Source: Phycisphaerae bacterium (GTDB taxonomy: Bacteria; Planctomycetota; Phycisphaerae; UBA1845). Taken from it: DNA of 64,000 nt. This document shows, piece after piece, positions 43,540 to 52,451 of this stretch. Under the pieces are notes generated by a model. It had not been told where the DNA came from. It saw only the letters and a program-made list of their open reading frames with translations, and did not search any database. The stretch's first letter is position 1. Every line of letters begins with the position of its first letter. A program made the translations under genes and the position numbers. Location of the stretch: positions 1-64,000 of the forward strand of contig JAJDDQ010000046.1 in assembly GCA_029260215.1 (NCBI GenBank), written 5' to 3'.

Positions 43540-43900
43540 GTAAGCGCCCGACAAACGACAGGCGGCGATATTTGTTGGCGGGGGCAGGGCGGCTATGCGG
43601 CTGGCTGGGCGTGGTGGTGATTGGGCGTGCCCGCGCCGAAGCGCTGTTTCCATCGACGGGGCGCGATCTCGTGGATGCAATCGGCGGGATGGGCGTGAAT
43701 CCGGGTGAGAACGTCTCGGAGATACGCGAACGAATCCACGCCGGCGAGCTTGCAGGAGACCACGATGCTGAACAAGATGGCCGCGTTCTCGGTGCCAGTC
43801 TCACTGCCGGCGAACATCCAATCCTTGCGGCCAATGACCATCTGTTTGATCTAACGCTCCGAATGGTTGTTGTCGATCGAGAGGTAAGGAGTCGCGCAAA
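43540..43900 (-). mobile_element. IS66-family insertion sequence remnant (3' end)
   Basis: The outer end at 43540 reads GTAAGCGCCCG, matching the IS66 terminal repeat start. The transposase C terminus lies inward, between 43593 and about 43900. Nothing of the rest of the element is found, so the far end has been deleted or replaced. The IS end joins directly to the truncated thrombospondin-repeat gene. Confidence 0.8.
43593..43900 (-). pseudogene. IS66 transposase C-terminal fragment with premature stop
   Basis: The minus-strand reading YLSIDNNHSER, then an in-frame TAG at 43851-43853, then IKQMVIGRKDWMFAGSETG and AYLRDVLTRIHAHPADCI is the conserved C terminus of IS66 transposases (DNN..ER motif, GRKNWLFAGS and YLRDVL blocks). 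Only about 100 of roughly 500 residues remain, and the TAG breaks the frame. The reading is clear and the gene is dead. Confidence 0.88.
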
Positions 43901-43941
43901 ATAAGTTAAATGATTCTGCATGACTTATCCAATAAAGAGGT

Positions 43942-44571
43942 ATGCCGGATTCCACCGTAGTGCAATGGGTCAGGGAGAAATACCTTTCGTTGTCGGAGGT
44001 GCTGAATGAGCGTTCCCGGCGTGTGTGGGCAGCCACTGAGGCACGCTCGCTGGGCCGCGGGGGTATTGCGGCGGTGGTGGCGGCCACGGGAATGTCGTCT
44101 GCGACGGTACACAAGGGGATCCGCGAAGTAGAAGCTGCGGCTGCGGGCGAGGACGTCTTCTCGACTCCGCGTATTCGGAGCAAGGGCGGCGGCCGCAAAC
44201 GTGCCCGTGACAGTCAATCGGGAGTAATCGAGGCATTGGATTTGCTTGTGGAACCAACGGCACGTGGCGATCCGGAATTTGCACTGCGTTGGACATGCAA
44301 GAGCACGTACAATCTGGCGGCGGCGTTGCAGCATCAGGGTTTTCAGGTCGGCCCGCGAACCGTGGCGCGAGAACTGAAAGAGCAGGAGTTCCATCTGCAG
44401 GGGAATCGAAAGACGCGCGAGGGCAACACCCACCCCGACCGTGACGCCCAGTTTCACTACATCAACGAACAGGTTCTTCGTTTTCAGCGCCGCGGCCAGC
44501 CTGTGGTCTCGGTGGACACGAAGAAGAAAGAGCTTGTGGGCCAGTACAAATTATTTTTGCGCGAATCCTAA
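43942..44571 (+). pseudogene. ISAzo13-like transposase, N-terminal fragment
   Basis: A 209-residue open frame from the ATG at 43942. It has an N-terminal helix-turn-helix region (GRGGIAAVVAATGMSSATVHKGIREVE, about 37-63) and the RWTCKSTYNLAAALQHQGFQVGPRTVARELKEQ block (about 113-145). It ends in the family motif QPVVSVDTKKKELVG (about 187-201) that precedes the catalytic core. Full-length ISAzo13 transposases are about twice as long, and the match ends abruptly near 44550, followed by a foreign LFLRES tail. The protein would lack most of the DDE core and be inactive. Confidence 0.82.
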
Positions 44572-44821
44572 ACGGCAAGCCACGGTCGCGCTCGCTGAAT
44601 CTTTCGGGGTTGACCGGTATTTTGTTGCGCGTGGGGTGGAGGGTAATTCGCACTGGTTCGGGTAATTGCGAGCGCGGGTGTAAATTGCGGTTGTTGTGGG
44701 GCACCGCTTCCTTACGGGCGCGGCTCTGTTTGTCTGTTCGTGTCGAACGATTGGCCCGGAGTATTGTTCATCCCCCCGTTGCGGATAGACTGCTTGCAAT
44801 ACGTAGGGGCTGTCAGACTGT
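44572..44821. other. Region between the ISAzo13 remnant and the ABC exporter operon
   Basis: No gene is seen. It contains a 50-bp repeat at 44701-44750, described separately, and must hold the promoter of the ABC operon. No consensus boxes stand out. Confidence 0.4.
44701..44750 (+). repeat. 50-bp repeat, copy 1
   Basis: Matches the reverse complement of 55571-55620 without gaps (about 42 of 50 bases by hand count); the shared core is CCTTACGG.CGCGGCTCTGTT. It lies 71 bases upstream of the first gene of the ABC operon and is oriented towards it. Confidence 0.7.
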
Positions 44822-47167
44822 ATGAAAGGAATTGGGCCGGTATTGCTTACGCTGTTGTTTGCCTCCGTCGGACGGGCGGTGGTCATCGGGGATTTTGTGC
44901 GCGTTGGCTACCCATCGGTCGGCGGACAGGCTGAGGGACGCGACCTGATTCGCAACGGTGCGTGGGTGCCGATCGTCGTGGACCTGAGCGTGCAAGGTGA
45001 AGCCTCCTTCGACGGTTGGATTCGCGCAGCTCAGCCCGACAAGGACGGCGACCTGTGCTACGACATGCAGCGTGTGCAACTCATGCCCGACGCCGGCGTT
45101 CGTCAATACACGCTTTATGTGCCCGCCAACGTCGTCGGCCACAGTGCCCGGGCGATCAGCGTCACGCTGCTCGACGATCAAGGCGGTCTGGCTGACCTCG
45201 AATCGCGCGGCGAGCGTGTTAAGGAACTGATCCCGAATCTACCGCCCGAAACGCTCACGGCCAACGATTACCTGATACTCTCGCTGTCCAAAACCGCGAC
45301 GGGGGCTGTGTCGAAATTGCGGAGCCTGGAACTGGCGGATTTATTCGCCAAAACGATGCACGTGTCTCATCTGTCGCCTTCGGACGTTCCATCGCAATGG
45401 ATCGGTCTGGAAATCGTGGACGCGATTGTTTGGGACGATGCGGACCCGTCGGACCTGACGGCTGCCCAACTGAACGCCCTGCTCGACTGGACGCGAAACG
45501 GCGGCATGCTGGTGGTGGCAGCCGGCAGGACATCCGACACGCTGGCGGGCGCGCCGGAATTACGCGACGCCCTTCCCGCCACGGTCGGCCCGGTGTATTT
45601 GCGCTCACGCTTTCCCATCCTTCGTCGGAATCTGCTGGGCATCGATAACGAAAAAGGTCTGGACTACAAGAAGCCGGTCACGGCCGCGCAATGCAGCGTC
45701 AAACCCGATGCCGACATCGTGCTCACCGAGAAGGCGCACGAAGATCAGCCGGCGATCGATCTCATCACACGACGACGCCTCGATCGCGGGCGTATCGTCT
45801 TCGTCGCTGCCTCCATACGCGACCTCTTTCAGGATGGCGGACAAGCCGAAAAATTCTTCAAGCGAACGCTCGAGCTTCGCCAGCCGAAGGTGACGGTCAG
45901 CTCGGGGATGTCGGAACCGCTCCTCAAGCACATCGATGGGTGGATCGGCTTTTCACAGGTGGGTGCGCTCTATCTTGGGACGGCGATGGTGGCTGCGTTT
46001 TTGTATGCGTCGGTGGCGACGTTCGGCGCTTGGCACTTTCTGGGCCGGCGCGTTTGGCGGAGGCACAGTTGGACCGTGTTCGCCGCGACGGCCATTGTTT
46101 TCAACATTTTGACGGTCATGGGTGTGCAGATCGTTCGGGGCGGCATAGGCCAACGATTGATTCAACTGGCTGTCATCGACGGGACCGCCGGCGAGTCGCG
46201 CGGGCTTGCGACCGCGTATTTCGGACTCAAGACGAGTTTGTTCGATGTATTCAACGTCTGGTCGCCGCCGGACTACCCGCAGGTGATCTCGCCGACGGCC
46301 ACGTCGTGCGCACTGAGGCCGTTCGCCGCGCCGTCGGACATGATTTCCGAATCCACGTTCATCAACCCGAAGCGCTACAAGCTCGCACCCTCGCGTGCGG
46401 AACTGATCGACGTGCCGATTCGCGGTACGGTGAAACAATTTGAAGCCCGCTGGTCCGGCTCGCTGAACGGTCGTTTGGAGGCTGACCTGTCCATAGAGAC
46501 TGACCCGGAGCAGAAATACGACGTGCGCATCACGCAGGGCAGCACGATCACGAATCGGCTGGGCGTCGATTTTGAACGGGCGTTCCTCGTCTACACGACG
46601 CAGGATGTATTCGTGGGCCGTGGTTCAAACGACAACTTCAACCGGGCAGCGTTCACCTATTTCTTCGAGCTTCCGCCTATCGACGACGGACAGACCATAT
46701 TGCCCCGCCGGTGGTTGTATCGTGATGCGACTGGCAGCCCGCTTTCGTTCGATGTTTGGAACCGAAGCGCGGACCTTGACGTGCGTATGAAAGGTTGGGG
46801 CGCGTCGTTTGGAACCTTCGGTGCGATCGGAAGCGGCGACACGGGGCGTTTCGAAAACCATGAGAAGGCGATACTCCTGGCCACGTTCTTTTCGGAATAC
46901 GCACCCAAGGACGGCACGAATGTGTTGACGCCGACGCTCATGACCGACGGCCTGCGTCAACTGGATATCAGCCACTTCCTCGACAAGGGGAACGCTCTGC
47001 TGATCGGTTTCGCGCGTGAACCCGGGCCGATCCACCTTTGCACCGGCGACGGCGAAGAGTACGACGCGACGGTGCCGAGCGAGACGCTCACCATCTACCG
47101 CATTCAGATTCCTTTGACTCGAAATCAGGCACCGCCCGCGACGTCAGGCCGTGGGCAGGATTCATAG
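44822..47167 (+). CDS. Large membrane-anchored protein of the ABC exporter operon
   Basis: A 781-residue protein with an N-terminal signal (about 1-19). A beta-rich extracytoplasmic domain follows, then a Rossmann-like region (about 140-260) with DAIVWDDADPSDLTAAQLNALLDWTRNGGMLVVAAG. That region resembles the glutamine-amidotransferase-like domains of GldG/DUF4350-type ABC accessory proteins. Two transmembrane helices lie near residues 380-445 (VGALYLGTAMVAAFLYASVATFGAW, WTVFAATAIVFNILTVMGVQIV). The rest is soluble and extracytoplasmic with a final beta domain. The ABC ATPase starts nine bases after its stop, so they form an operon. A substrate-handling or regulatory role is inferred from context only. 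Confidence 0.8.
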   Translation: MKGIGPVLLTLLFASVGRAVVIGDFVRVGYPSVGGQAEGRDLIRNGAWVPIVVDLSVQGEASFDGWIRAAQPDKDGDLCYDMQRVQLMPDAGVRQYTLYVPANVVGHSARAISVTLLDDQGGLADLESRGERVKELIPNLPPETLTANDYLILSLSKTATGAVSKLRSLELADLFAKTMHVSHLSPSDVPSQWIGLEIVDAIVWDDADPSDLTAAQLNALLDWTRNGGMLVVAAGRTSDTLAGAPELRDALPATVGPVYLRSRFPILRRNLLGIDNEKGLDYKKPVTAAQCSVKPDADIVLTEKAHEDQPAIDLITRRRLDRGRIVFVAASIRDLFQDGGQAEKFFKRTLELRQPKVTVSSGMSEPLLKHIDGWIGFSQVGALYLGTAMVAAFLYASVATFGAWHFLGRRVWRRHSWTVFAATAIVFNILTVMGVQIVRGGIGQRLIQLAVIDGTAGESRGLATAYFGLKTSLFDVFNVWSPPDYPQVISPTATSCALRPFAAPSDMISESTFINPKRYKLAPSRAELIDVPIRGTVKQFEARWSGSLNGRLEADLSIETDPEQKYDVRITQGSTITNRLGVDFERAFLVYTTQDVFVGRGSNDNFNRAAFTYFFELPPIDDGQTILPRRWLYRDATGSPLSFDVWNRSADLDVRMKGWGASFGTFGAIGSGDTGRFENHEKAILLATFFSEYAPKDGTNVLTPTLMTDGLRQLDISHFLDKGNALLIGFAREPGPIHLCTGDGEEYDATVPSETLTIYRIQIPLTRNQAPPATSGRGQDS

Positions 47168-47176
47168 AGATATTAC

Positions 47177-48106
47177 GTGATCATCCAGACGATCAACTTA
47201 ACAAAACGCTACGGAAAGCTCGTCGCCCTTAACAACCTCAACCTCAACATCGAGGATGGCGAGTGCTTCGGCTACATCGGTCCGAACGGTGCGGGGAAAA
47301 CGACTACCATCAAAATCCTGTCGACGCTGCTTCAGCCGACGTGGGGCGAAGCGCGCGTCTGCGGGCACGTGGTCGGGTACGAATCGCGCAAAATCAGGCC
47401 GCTTATTGGATACGTTCCCGATTTCTTCGGCGCTTACGAAGACATGGTCGTGCAGGAGTATCTCGAATTCTTCGCGAGCGCCTACAACATCACCGGAAAA
47501 GACCGTGACCGCATCGTGGGAGACGTGTTCGAGTTAACCGACCTCTCGCACAAGCGCGACGCATTGGTCGATTCGCTGTCGCGCGGCATGCAGCAGCGGT
47601 TGAGTATCGCCCGCGTTCTGCTGCACGATCCCAAAGTGCTCCTGCTCGACGAGCCGGCCAGCGGGCTGGACCCGCGGGCGCGCATCGAAATTCGAGAGCT
47701 GCTCAAAGAACTGCGCAACATGGGCAAGACCATCATCATCAGCTCGCACATTCTGCATGAATTGGCTGAATTGTGTACGACGGTCGGCATCATCGAGCAC
47801 GGTGAAATGCTCCACCACGCGCCGATCGCCAACATCGTGCGCCAGGCGAAGTTGGCCACGCGCGTTCACGTTCGCGTCGTCGAGCAGCAGGACTTGGCTG
47901 CGCTGATGCTTCAAAAGCTGAACGGCGTGCGCGGCGTCGAAGAACAAAACGGAGCCGTCATCGTCGAGCTTGACGAGCAGACGCACGACTTCTCGCACAT
48001 CGCCGCTGCCCTGGTGAAAAACAACTTCAAGATTCGCGAGATTAAAGAGGAAGAGGTCAATCTGGAGACAGCGTTCATGCGCCTGACCAAAGGCCTCGTT
48101 CAATGA
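47177..48106 (+). CDS. ABC transporter ATP-binding protein
   Basis: A 309-residue ATPase of the ABC-2 exporter type. Walker A is GPNGAGKTTTIKIL (about 38-51). The Q-loop region is GYVPDFFGAYEDM, the signature is DSLSRGMQQRLSIARVL (about 132-148), Walker B is VLLLDEPASGLDPRARIE (about 153-170) and the H-loop is IIISSHILHELAE. A C-terminal ~80-residue domain after HHAPIANIVRQ is shared with CcmA/NatA-like subunits. The start is GTG at 47177. Its stop overlaps the permease start (ATGA at 48103-48106). With the permease it energises export of an unknown substrate. Confidence 0.95.
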   Translation: MIIQTINLTKRYGKLVALNNLNLNIEDGECFGYIGPNGAGKTTTIKILSTLLQPTWGEARVCGHVVGYESRKIRPLIGYVPDFFGAYEDMVVQEYLEFFASAYNITGKDRDRIVGDVFELTDLSHKRDALVDSLSRGMQQRLSIARVLLHDPKVLLLDEPASGLDPRARIEIRELLKELRNMGKTIIISSHILHELAELCTTVGIIEHGEMLHHAPIANIVRQAKLATRVHVRVVEQQDLAALMLQKLNGVRGVEEQNGAVIVELDEQTHDFSHIAAALVKNNFKIREIKEEEVNLETAFMRLTKGLVQ

Positions 48107-49917
48107 ACGATGCCAGGACAAGAATCTTCGAGTGGTTCTGGCGATTGGTGCCCGCCAATCCGATTCTCGTGCGCGTGGTGCAGGGCGGATCGCGTCGTGT
48201 GCGGCATCTCTGGCTTCGCGCGGGCTACCTTGCGGCGTTGATTTTCGTCGTTCTGCTGGTCATGGTCGGGGGCAGCGGCTCCGCATCGACGCTCTCGGAC
48301 CTGGCCAAGAACGCTTCGAAAATGTTCATGTGGGCGTCTATTACGCAACTGGCGCTGATGTGTTTTCTCGCGCCAGTCTTCACCGCAGGCGCCATCACGC
48401 AGGAGCGCGACGCGCAGACGTTCAACATCCTTCTGTCCACGCCGTTGTCCAATGCGCAGATCGTGCTCGGCTCGCTGATGAGCAGGCTGTTCTTTGTGCT
48501 CGTGCTCCTTCTCGGCGGGCTGCCCATTTTCCTGATGACGATGGTCTATGGCGGTGTCACGTTTGATCAGATTATGCAGAGCTTCGCGATTGCCGGTGCG
48601 ACGGCGATCATCACGGGGTCGCTGGCCATCTCCATCAGCATGATTCGCGTCGGCACGCGGCGTACGATTTTCTCTTTTTTTCTCATGATCGGGCTGTACT
48701 TGCTGGCTGTGTACGCGCTGGGCAAGTGGGACCGGACGTGGATACCCGAAGCGCCGGCCAACACGAACGGCGAACGTGTCAGTTGGCTCGCACCGATTCA
48801 CCCGTTTCTCGCGCTCGATGTCGCCCTGAACCGCGTGCCCGCACCGGACCCCGCCACGCTGACAGGTCGGGGTGCGATCGCGCGTTTCTGCGCTTCCCAG
48901 CCGCACACCGCGTACGTCATCATCACACTGACAGCCTCATTTTTGCTGACCGTGTTGGCCGCCGTATTCGTGCGCCGTCCGAAGGACAATGAGGTCGGCA
49001 TCTTCGGCCGACTTAAGAATCGCATCCTCAAGCACGAACCGGGCGAGCGTCGCCGCAAGCCGCGCAAAGTCTGGCGCAATCCCATCGCATGGCGTGAGGC
49101 TGTCACCCGCGCGTCGGCCGCTGCGCGCGGCTTTCTCCAGATCGTCCTGCTCGGCGGCGGAGTCGTCACAGCCATCGGACTCCTGATTTTCTACATCGAT
49201 TCTCAGGACGTCGCAGCCGCACGGACCTGGCTCGCGGTTGTCATCATGATCGAACTCGGTTTGATCCTGCTGGTCGCTACCAACACCGCCGCCACAGCCA
49301 TGACCAAGGAGAAGGAATCCCTGACGCTCGAGCTGCTGATGACCACACCGCTGACCAGCCGCGATATTGTCTGGGGCAAACTTCGCGGGTTGATCACGTT
49401 TACCGTTCCGATGATCGGCATCCCCACATTCACCGTTTTACTGTTCGGATTCCACGGCTTGATCGTCGGCGCAGACGACCCGGTCGTGCCCATAGAAGCC
49501 GGTTTTCTTGCGGCGGCTCTGATGTTTTCCTATTCCTCCGCCGCCTGCATGCTCGGATTGCATGTCTCGCTGCACAGCCGAAAAACCGTGCAGGCTGTCA
49601 TGGTCGGCGTTGGCATTGGTATTGGAACGTGTTTGATTCTGACGTTCGTCGTCGATTCGATCACCTCCGCCGCCGATCAGTTCGGTGCGAGCATCGCACC
49701 GTTTTCGCCCTTCACGGCGCTCAGTACGCTGGTCAACCCGGTACGGCTGTTCGATTCACCGCAACGACTGGCGGACAGCAGACATGGCCTGCGCGTCTGG
49801 AGCCTGATCGGATCCAGCATCGCTATCCTGGTCTATATGGCCGGCGTCGCGTGGACGTACAAATCGATGGTCCGCAATTTCGACATGACACTGCGCAAGC
49901 AATCCGCCCGCGTGTGA
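48103..49917 (+). CDS. ABC-2 type permease
   Basis: A 604-residue membrane subunit with about twelve hydrophobic segments in two similar halves: residues about 35-290 and 345-600, separated by a basic cytosolic linker KHEPGERRRKPRKVWRNPIAW. Both halves contain the ABC-2 coupling pattern, GAITQERDAQTFNILLSTPLSNAQIVLG in the first and AMTKEKESLTLELLMTTPLTSRDIVWG in the second. One chain therefore carries two permease units and could form the whole channel with two ATPases. It overlaps the ATPase gene by four bases. Confidence 0.92.
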   Translation: MNDARTRIFEWFWRLVPANPILVRVVQGGSRRVRHLWLRAGYLAALIFVVLLVMVGGSGSASTLSDLAKNASKMFMWASITQLALMCFLAPVFTAGAITQERDAQTFNILLSTPLSNAQIVLGSLMSRLFFVLVLLLGGLPIFLMTMVYGGVTFDQIMQSFAIAGATAIITGSLAISISMIRVGTRRTIFSFFLMIGLYLLAVYALGKWDRTWIPEAPANTNGERVSWLAPIHPFLALDVALNRVPAPDPATLTGRGAIARFCASQPHTAYVIITLTASFLLTVLAAVFVRRPKDNEVGIFGRLKNRILKHEPGERRRKPRKVWRNPIAWREAVTRASAAARGFLQIVLLGGGVVTAIGLLIFYIDSQDVAAARTWLAVVIMIELGLILLVATNTAATAMTKEKESLTLELLMTTPLTSRDIVWGKLRGLITFTVPMIGIPTFTVLLFGFHGLIVGADDPVVPIEAGFLAAALMFSYSSAACMLGLHVSLHSRKTVQAVMVGVGIGIGTCLILTFVVDSITSAADQFGASIAPFSPFTALSTLVNPVRLFDSPQRLADSRHGLRVWSLIGSSIAILVYMAGVAWTYKSMVRNFDMTLRKQSARV

Positions 49918-49925
49918 CGCACGCT

Positions 49926-50300
49926 TTATCCGAAACCCAATGCATCGAGTTCGTCCTCATCCAGACCGAAATGATGGCCTATCTCGTGCAGGACGGTCGT
50001 GCGAATTTCGTCAACAATCGCCTCGCGCGACGCGACACCCGCCTCGACGCTTTCCTGGTAAATCACGATGCGATCCGGCAGCGCGAAAGAATCGTCGATA
50101 CCACGTTCCGTCAGCGGCGTCCCCTGATACAATCCCATCAACTCAAGCGGGTCGTCGATGCCCATCTCGCGACAGGTTCGCGCGTCGGGGCGCGACGCGA
50201 CATCGATCGCGACGTTGTCGAGGTAACGGGCCAGCGACGACGGAATGCCATCGAGCGCCCGCGACACGAGCTTTCGAAACTCACGACGTGAAAGGTTCAT
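49926..50300 (-). CDS. Small zincin-like metallopeptidase
   Basis: A 124-residue protein of the small bacterial metallopeptidase family (DUF1025/zincin type). The zinc motif HEIGHHFGLDEDEL (HExxHxxGxxxxE) lies at about residues 105-118, after TVL. Upstream are LMGLYQGTPLTERG and ALPDRIVIYQESVE, conserved in the family. It has no signal peptide and is probably cytosolic; substrates are unknown. The ATG at 50300 is only five bases from the divergent ATG of sppA, so each promoter must lie inside the other gene. Confidence 0.87.
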   Translation of the reverse strand: MNLSRREFRKLVSRALDGIPSSLARYLDNVAIDVASRPDARTCREMGIDDPLELMGLYQGTPLTERGIDDSFALPDRIVIYQESVEAGVASREAIVDEIRTTVLHEIGHHFGLDEDELDALGFG

Positions 50301-50305
50301 GATCC

Positions 50306-51301
50306 ATGAATATCCGCCGACGCGCCTTGTGCAAAGCAGTAACTCTGATGACGCTCGGTGCGACGCTGGCAACCGTGCCCGGCTGCGCGCCCAAAGGCCT
50401 GTTGATCATTCCGGTCAGCCCGAATCAAACCGTCAGAGAGGAAACGCTCGAAAACGCGGGCTTCCTCGCGCCCAAAATCGCCGTAATCGACATCGACGGC
50501 CTGATCGTCAACACATCGTCGCCCACTCTGCTCGGCGGCGGCGAACATCCGGTCAGCTTCCTGGTTGAAAAACTCGATCGGGCTGCTTCGGATAAACGCG
50601 TCAAAGCCGTCGTGCTGCGTATCAACTCCCCCGGCGGCGGGGTCACCGCGAGCGAATTGATGCACACGGAAATCAAGCGATTTCGCGAACGCACCGGCAA
50701 GCCCATCGTGACCGTCATGATGGATGTGGCAGCCAGCGGCGGCTACTACATCGCCTGCGCCACCGACGAAATCATCGCCCACCGCTCCACGGTCACGGGC
50801 AGCATCGGCGTCATCATTCAATTGTTCGATGTCACCGGCACGATGGCCAAGATCGGCATAACGCCCACCATCCTGCGCAGCGGAGACCTCAAGGGCGGCG
50901 GCTCACCTTTCAAGAAACTAAGCGACGCCGACCGCGCGGTCTTCCAGGGCTTGATCGATCACATGTACGGCGAATTCGTCAAAGTCGTGGTCGACGGCCG
51001 CCCCGGTCTCACCGAAAGTCGCGTGCGTGAACTGGCCGACGGCCGGGTGTACACCGCCCCGCAGGCGCTCGACAACGGATTGATCGACGGCATCGGCACC
51101 GTGCGCGACGCCGTCACGGCGGCCAAACACCGCGCGGGAATCGCAAAGGCCAGTGTCGTCATCTACCACCGGCCATTCGTCCACACGCCGAATATCTACG
51201 CCAAAAGCCCCGTCGGCGGCGACATCAACATCATCAACGTCCAACTGCCGTCATGGCTCAAAGGCCATTCCGCGCGTTGCATGTACCTGTGGGCACCGTA
51301 G
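50306..51301 (+). CDS. sppA: Signal peptide peptidase SppA-like, S49 family, lipoprotein
   Basis: A 331-residue serine peptidase with a twin-arginine-like, lipoprotein-type leader (RRRALCKAVTLMTLGATLATVPGC, lipobox VPGC at about Cys26). The S49 domain carries VLRINSPGGGVTASEL (about 105-120), the serine nucleophile in DVAASGGYYIACATDEIIA (about 138-156), TGSIGVI (about 162-168) and the probable catalytic lysine near SGDLKGGGSPFKK (about 191-203). It degrades cleaved signal peptides or membrane fragments, acting outside the cytoplasmic membrane. ATG 50306 is preferred, with AAAGG upstream; ATG 50348 is a shorter alternative lacking part of the leader. Confidence 0.9.
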   Translation: MNIRRRALCKAVTLMTLGATLATVPGCAPKGLLIIPVSPNQTVREETLENAGFLAPKIAVIDIDGLIVNTSSPTLLGGGEHPVSFLVEKLDRAASDKRVKAVVLRINSPGGGVTASELMHTEIKRFRERTGKPIVTVMMDVAASGGYYIACATDEIIAHRSTVTGSIGVIIQLFDVTGTMAKIGITPTILRSGDLKGGGSPFKKLSDADRAVFQGLIDHMYGEFVKVVVDGRPGLTESRVRELADGRVYTAPQALDNGLIDGIGTVRDAVTAAKHRAGIAKASVVIYHRPFVHTPNIYAKSPVGGDINIINVQLPSWLKGHSARCMYLWAP

Positions 51302-51349
51302 CGCGTCGCCGGCTAATGCGTGGCCATACCTGATTTTGCAGGTTTTCGC

Positions 51350-51377
51350 CAACCGCCCCCTCACGGTCGCGGCTCTG
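51350..51377 (+). repeat. Partial copy of the 50-bp repeat
   Basis: AACCGCCCCCTCACGGTCGC followed by GGCTCTG matches the first 28 bases of the 50-bp repeat found upstream of the ABC operon and of leuS. Here it lies between converging genes, so it is more likely a dispersed repeat than a promoter. Confidence 0.55.
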
Positions 51378-51417
51378 AAAGAGCGAACGGAACCCGCATT
51401 CTTGTCGTGTTGGACCA

Positions 51418-51855
51418 CTAACTGTCGTGCTTGTCGTGGCAGGCGGTGCATGTCGCATTCATCGCGCGGGCCGCCTTCTTCGCTTCCTTGAACTTGCCCG
51501 CCAAACCAAGCTCGCCCAGCTCAGCAGCCTGACTTTGCAACTGCGCCGCCCACTCGCGGTAATCCTGGTACTTGACGGCCTCCTCGTGGAAGCCGTTGAT
51601 GTTGGCCATCTCCGCAAGCGCCATCGCCTCATGATTCAGGCGCTTCTCGCGATCCTTGCCCGAGGCGTCGCGCAAAATCGAGAGAATATTCTCAAAGTGC
51701 CGATCCTGCTCAATCATCAGACCGTGTAAAGACATCACCGGCTTGAACGCTGCCCCACCGCGCGACCGACTCTGTGCGGAACTCTCGCCCGCAGCCAGGT
51801 AAAACGTTACCGCGATCGTCGCACACACCATCATGAAAACACTTCGTTTTAGCAT
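51418..51855 (-). CDS. Class II cytochrome c-like protein
   Basis: A 145-residue exported protein. The signal peptide covers about residues 1-28 (MLKRSVFMMVCATIAVTFYLAAGESSAQ). A four-helix-bundle region follows, and the single heme-binding motif CTACH lies at the extreme C terminus (about 137-141), as in cytochrome c'/c556. It would carry one covalently bound heme in the periplasm; the physiological partner is unknown. The ATG at 51855 has GGAA upstream; a longer frame begins at 51876 without a signal sequence. It is the third gene after leuS and the CYTH gene, with 21 bases between. Confidence 0.88.
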   Translation of the reverse strand: MLKRSVFMMVCATIAVTFYLAAGESSAQSRSRGGAAFKPVMSLHGLMIEQDRHFENILSILRDASGKDREKRLNHEAMALAEMANINGFHEEAVKYQDYREWAAQLQSQAAELGELGLAGKFKEAKKAARAMNATCTACHDKHDS

Positions 51856-51876
51856 TCGGGTTCCTTTCCCCAACAT

Positions 51877-52440
51877 TCAATCAAAATCAATTCCCATCGG
51901 CGAACGTTTCGCACATCGACACGCATCCGCCAACATCCGCACGTAACTTGATCTTACGTGTTCTGCACCACCCAGGCCCAGCCGTTTTCTCACCGATCCT
52001 ATTTTCGGCTCGTCCAGCCCTTCAATCTCCACGAAATCGCCGATCATCGGCACGCGGTCAAGCTCAACATGACACCCTTCCATCACCCATCGCTCGCGAC
52101 GCTTGCGATAAGACAGCCGGACCTCAAATCCCACAGCCTCCAGCAACGCACACGCGCGATCGAAATCCCCCACACTTGTCTCGATCTCCGTACGTCGCTT
52201 GAAAGCGCTCGGCTGCGCAGGCCCCTTGAACGTAATCGTAGCCGGCGCGACCGCACCGTCGAGCGTTTCCATCCCGCGAACACGCAGGCCGCAACCGTCC
52301 GCCACAAGCGAGCCGTCCGGACGATCGAAGATCACATTGTGCTCGATGTATCGCCCGACAAACGCACCCCCGCCGCGCTCAAGCTGGAGCAAGACCGCCG
52401 CGTGATCCTCGACGCGAAACTTAGCCTCCAACTCGATCAA
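51877..52440 (-). CDS. CYTH-domain protein (class IV adenylate cyclase / triphosphatase type)
   Basis: A 187-residue protein of the CYTH triphosphate-tunnel fold. The N-terminal ELEAKF is the ExExK metal and phosphate motif (residues 3-8). Further tunnel strands are RYIEHNVIFDRPDGSL, LRVRGME, ATITFKGP, RRTEIETSV, SYRKRRERWVMEG, HVELDRVPMIGDFVEIEG. Family members hydrolyse inorganic triphosphate, thiamine triphosphate or act as class IV cyclase; the choice cannot be made here. It starts at a TTG preceded by an AGGAGG site seven bases upstream, 11 bases after leuS. Confidence 0.88.
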   Translation of the reverse strand: MIELEAKFRVEDHAAVLLQLERGGGAFVGRYIEHNVIFDRPDGSLVADGCGLRVRGMETLDGAVAPATITFKGPAQPSAFKRRTEIETSVGDFDRACALLEAVGFEVRLSYRKRRERWVMEGCHVELDRVPMIGDFVEIEGLDEPKIGSVRKRLGLGGAEHVRSSYVRMLADACRCAKRSPMGIDFD

Positions 52441-52451
52441 GCGTCCGCCTC

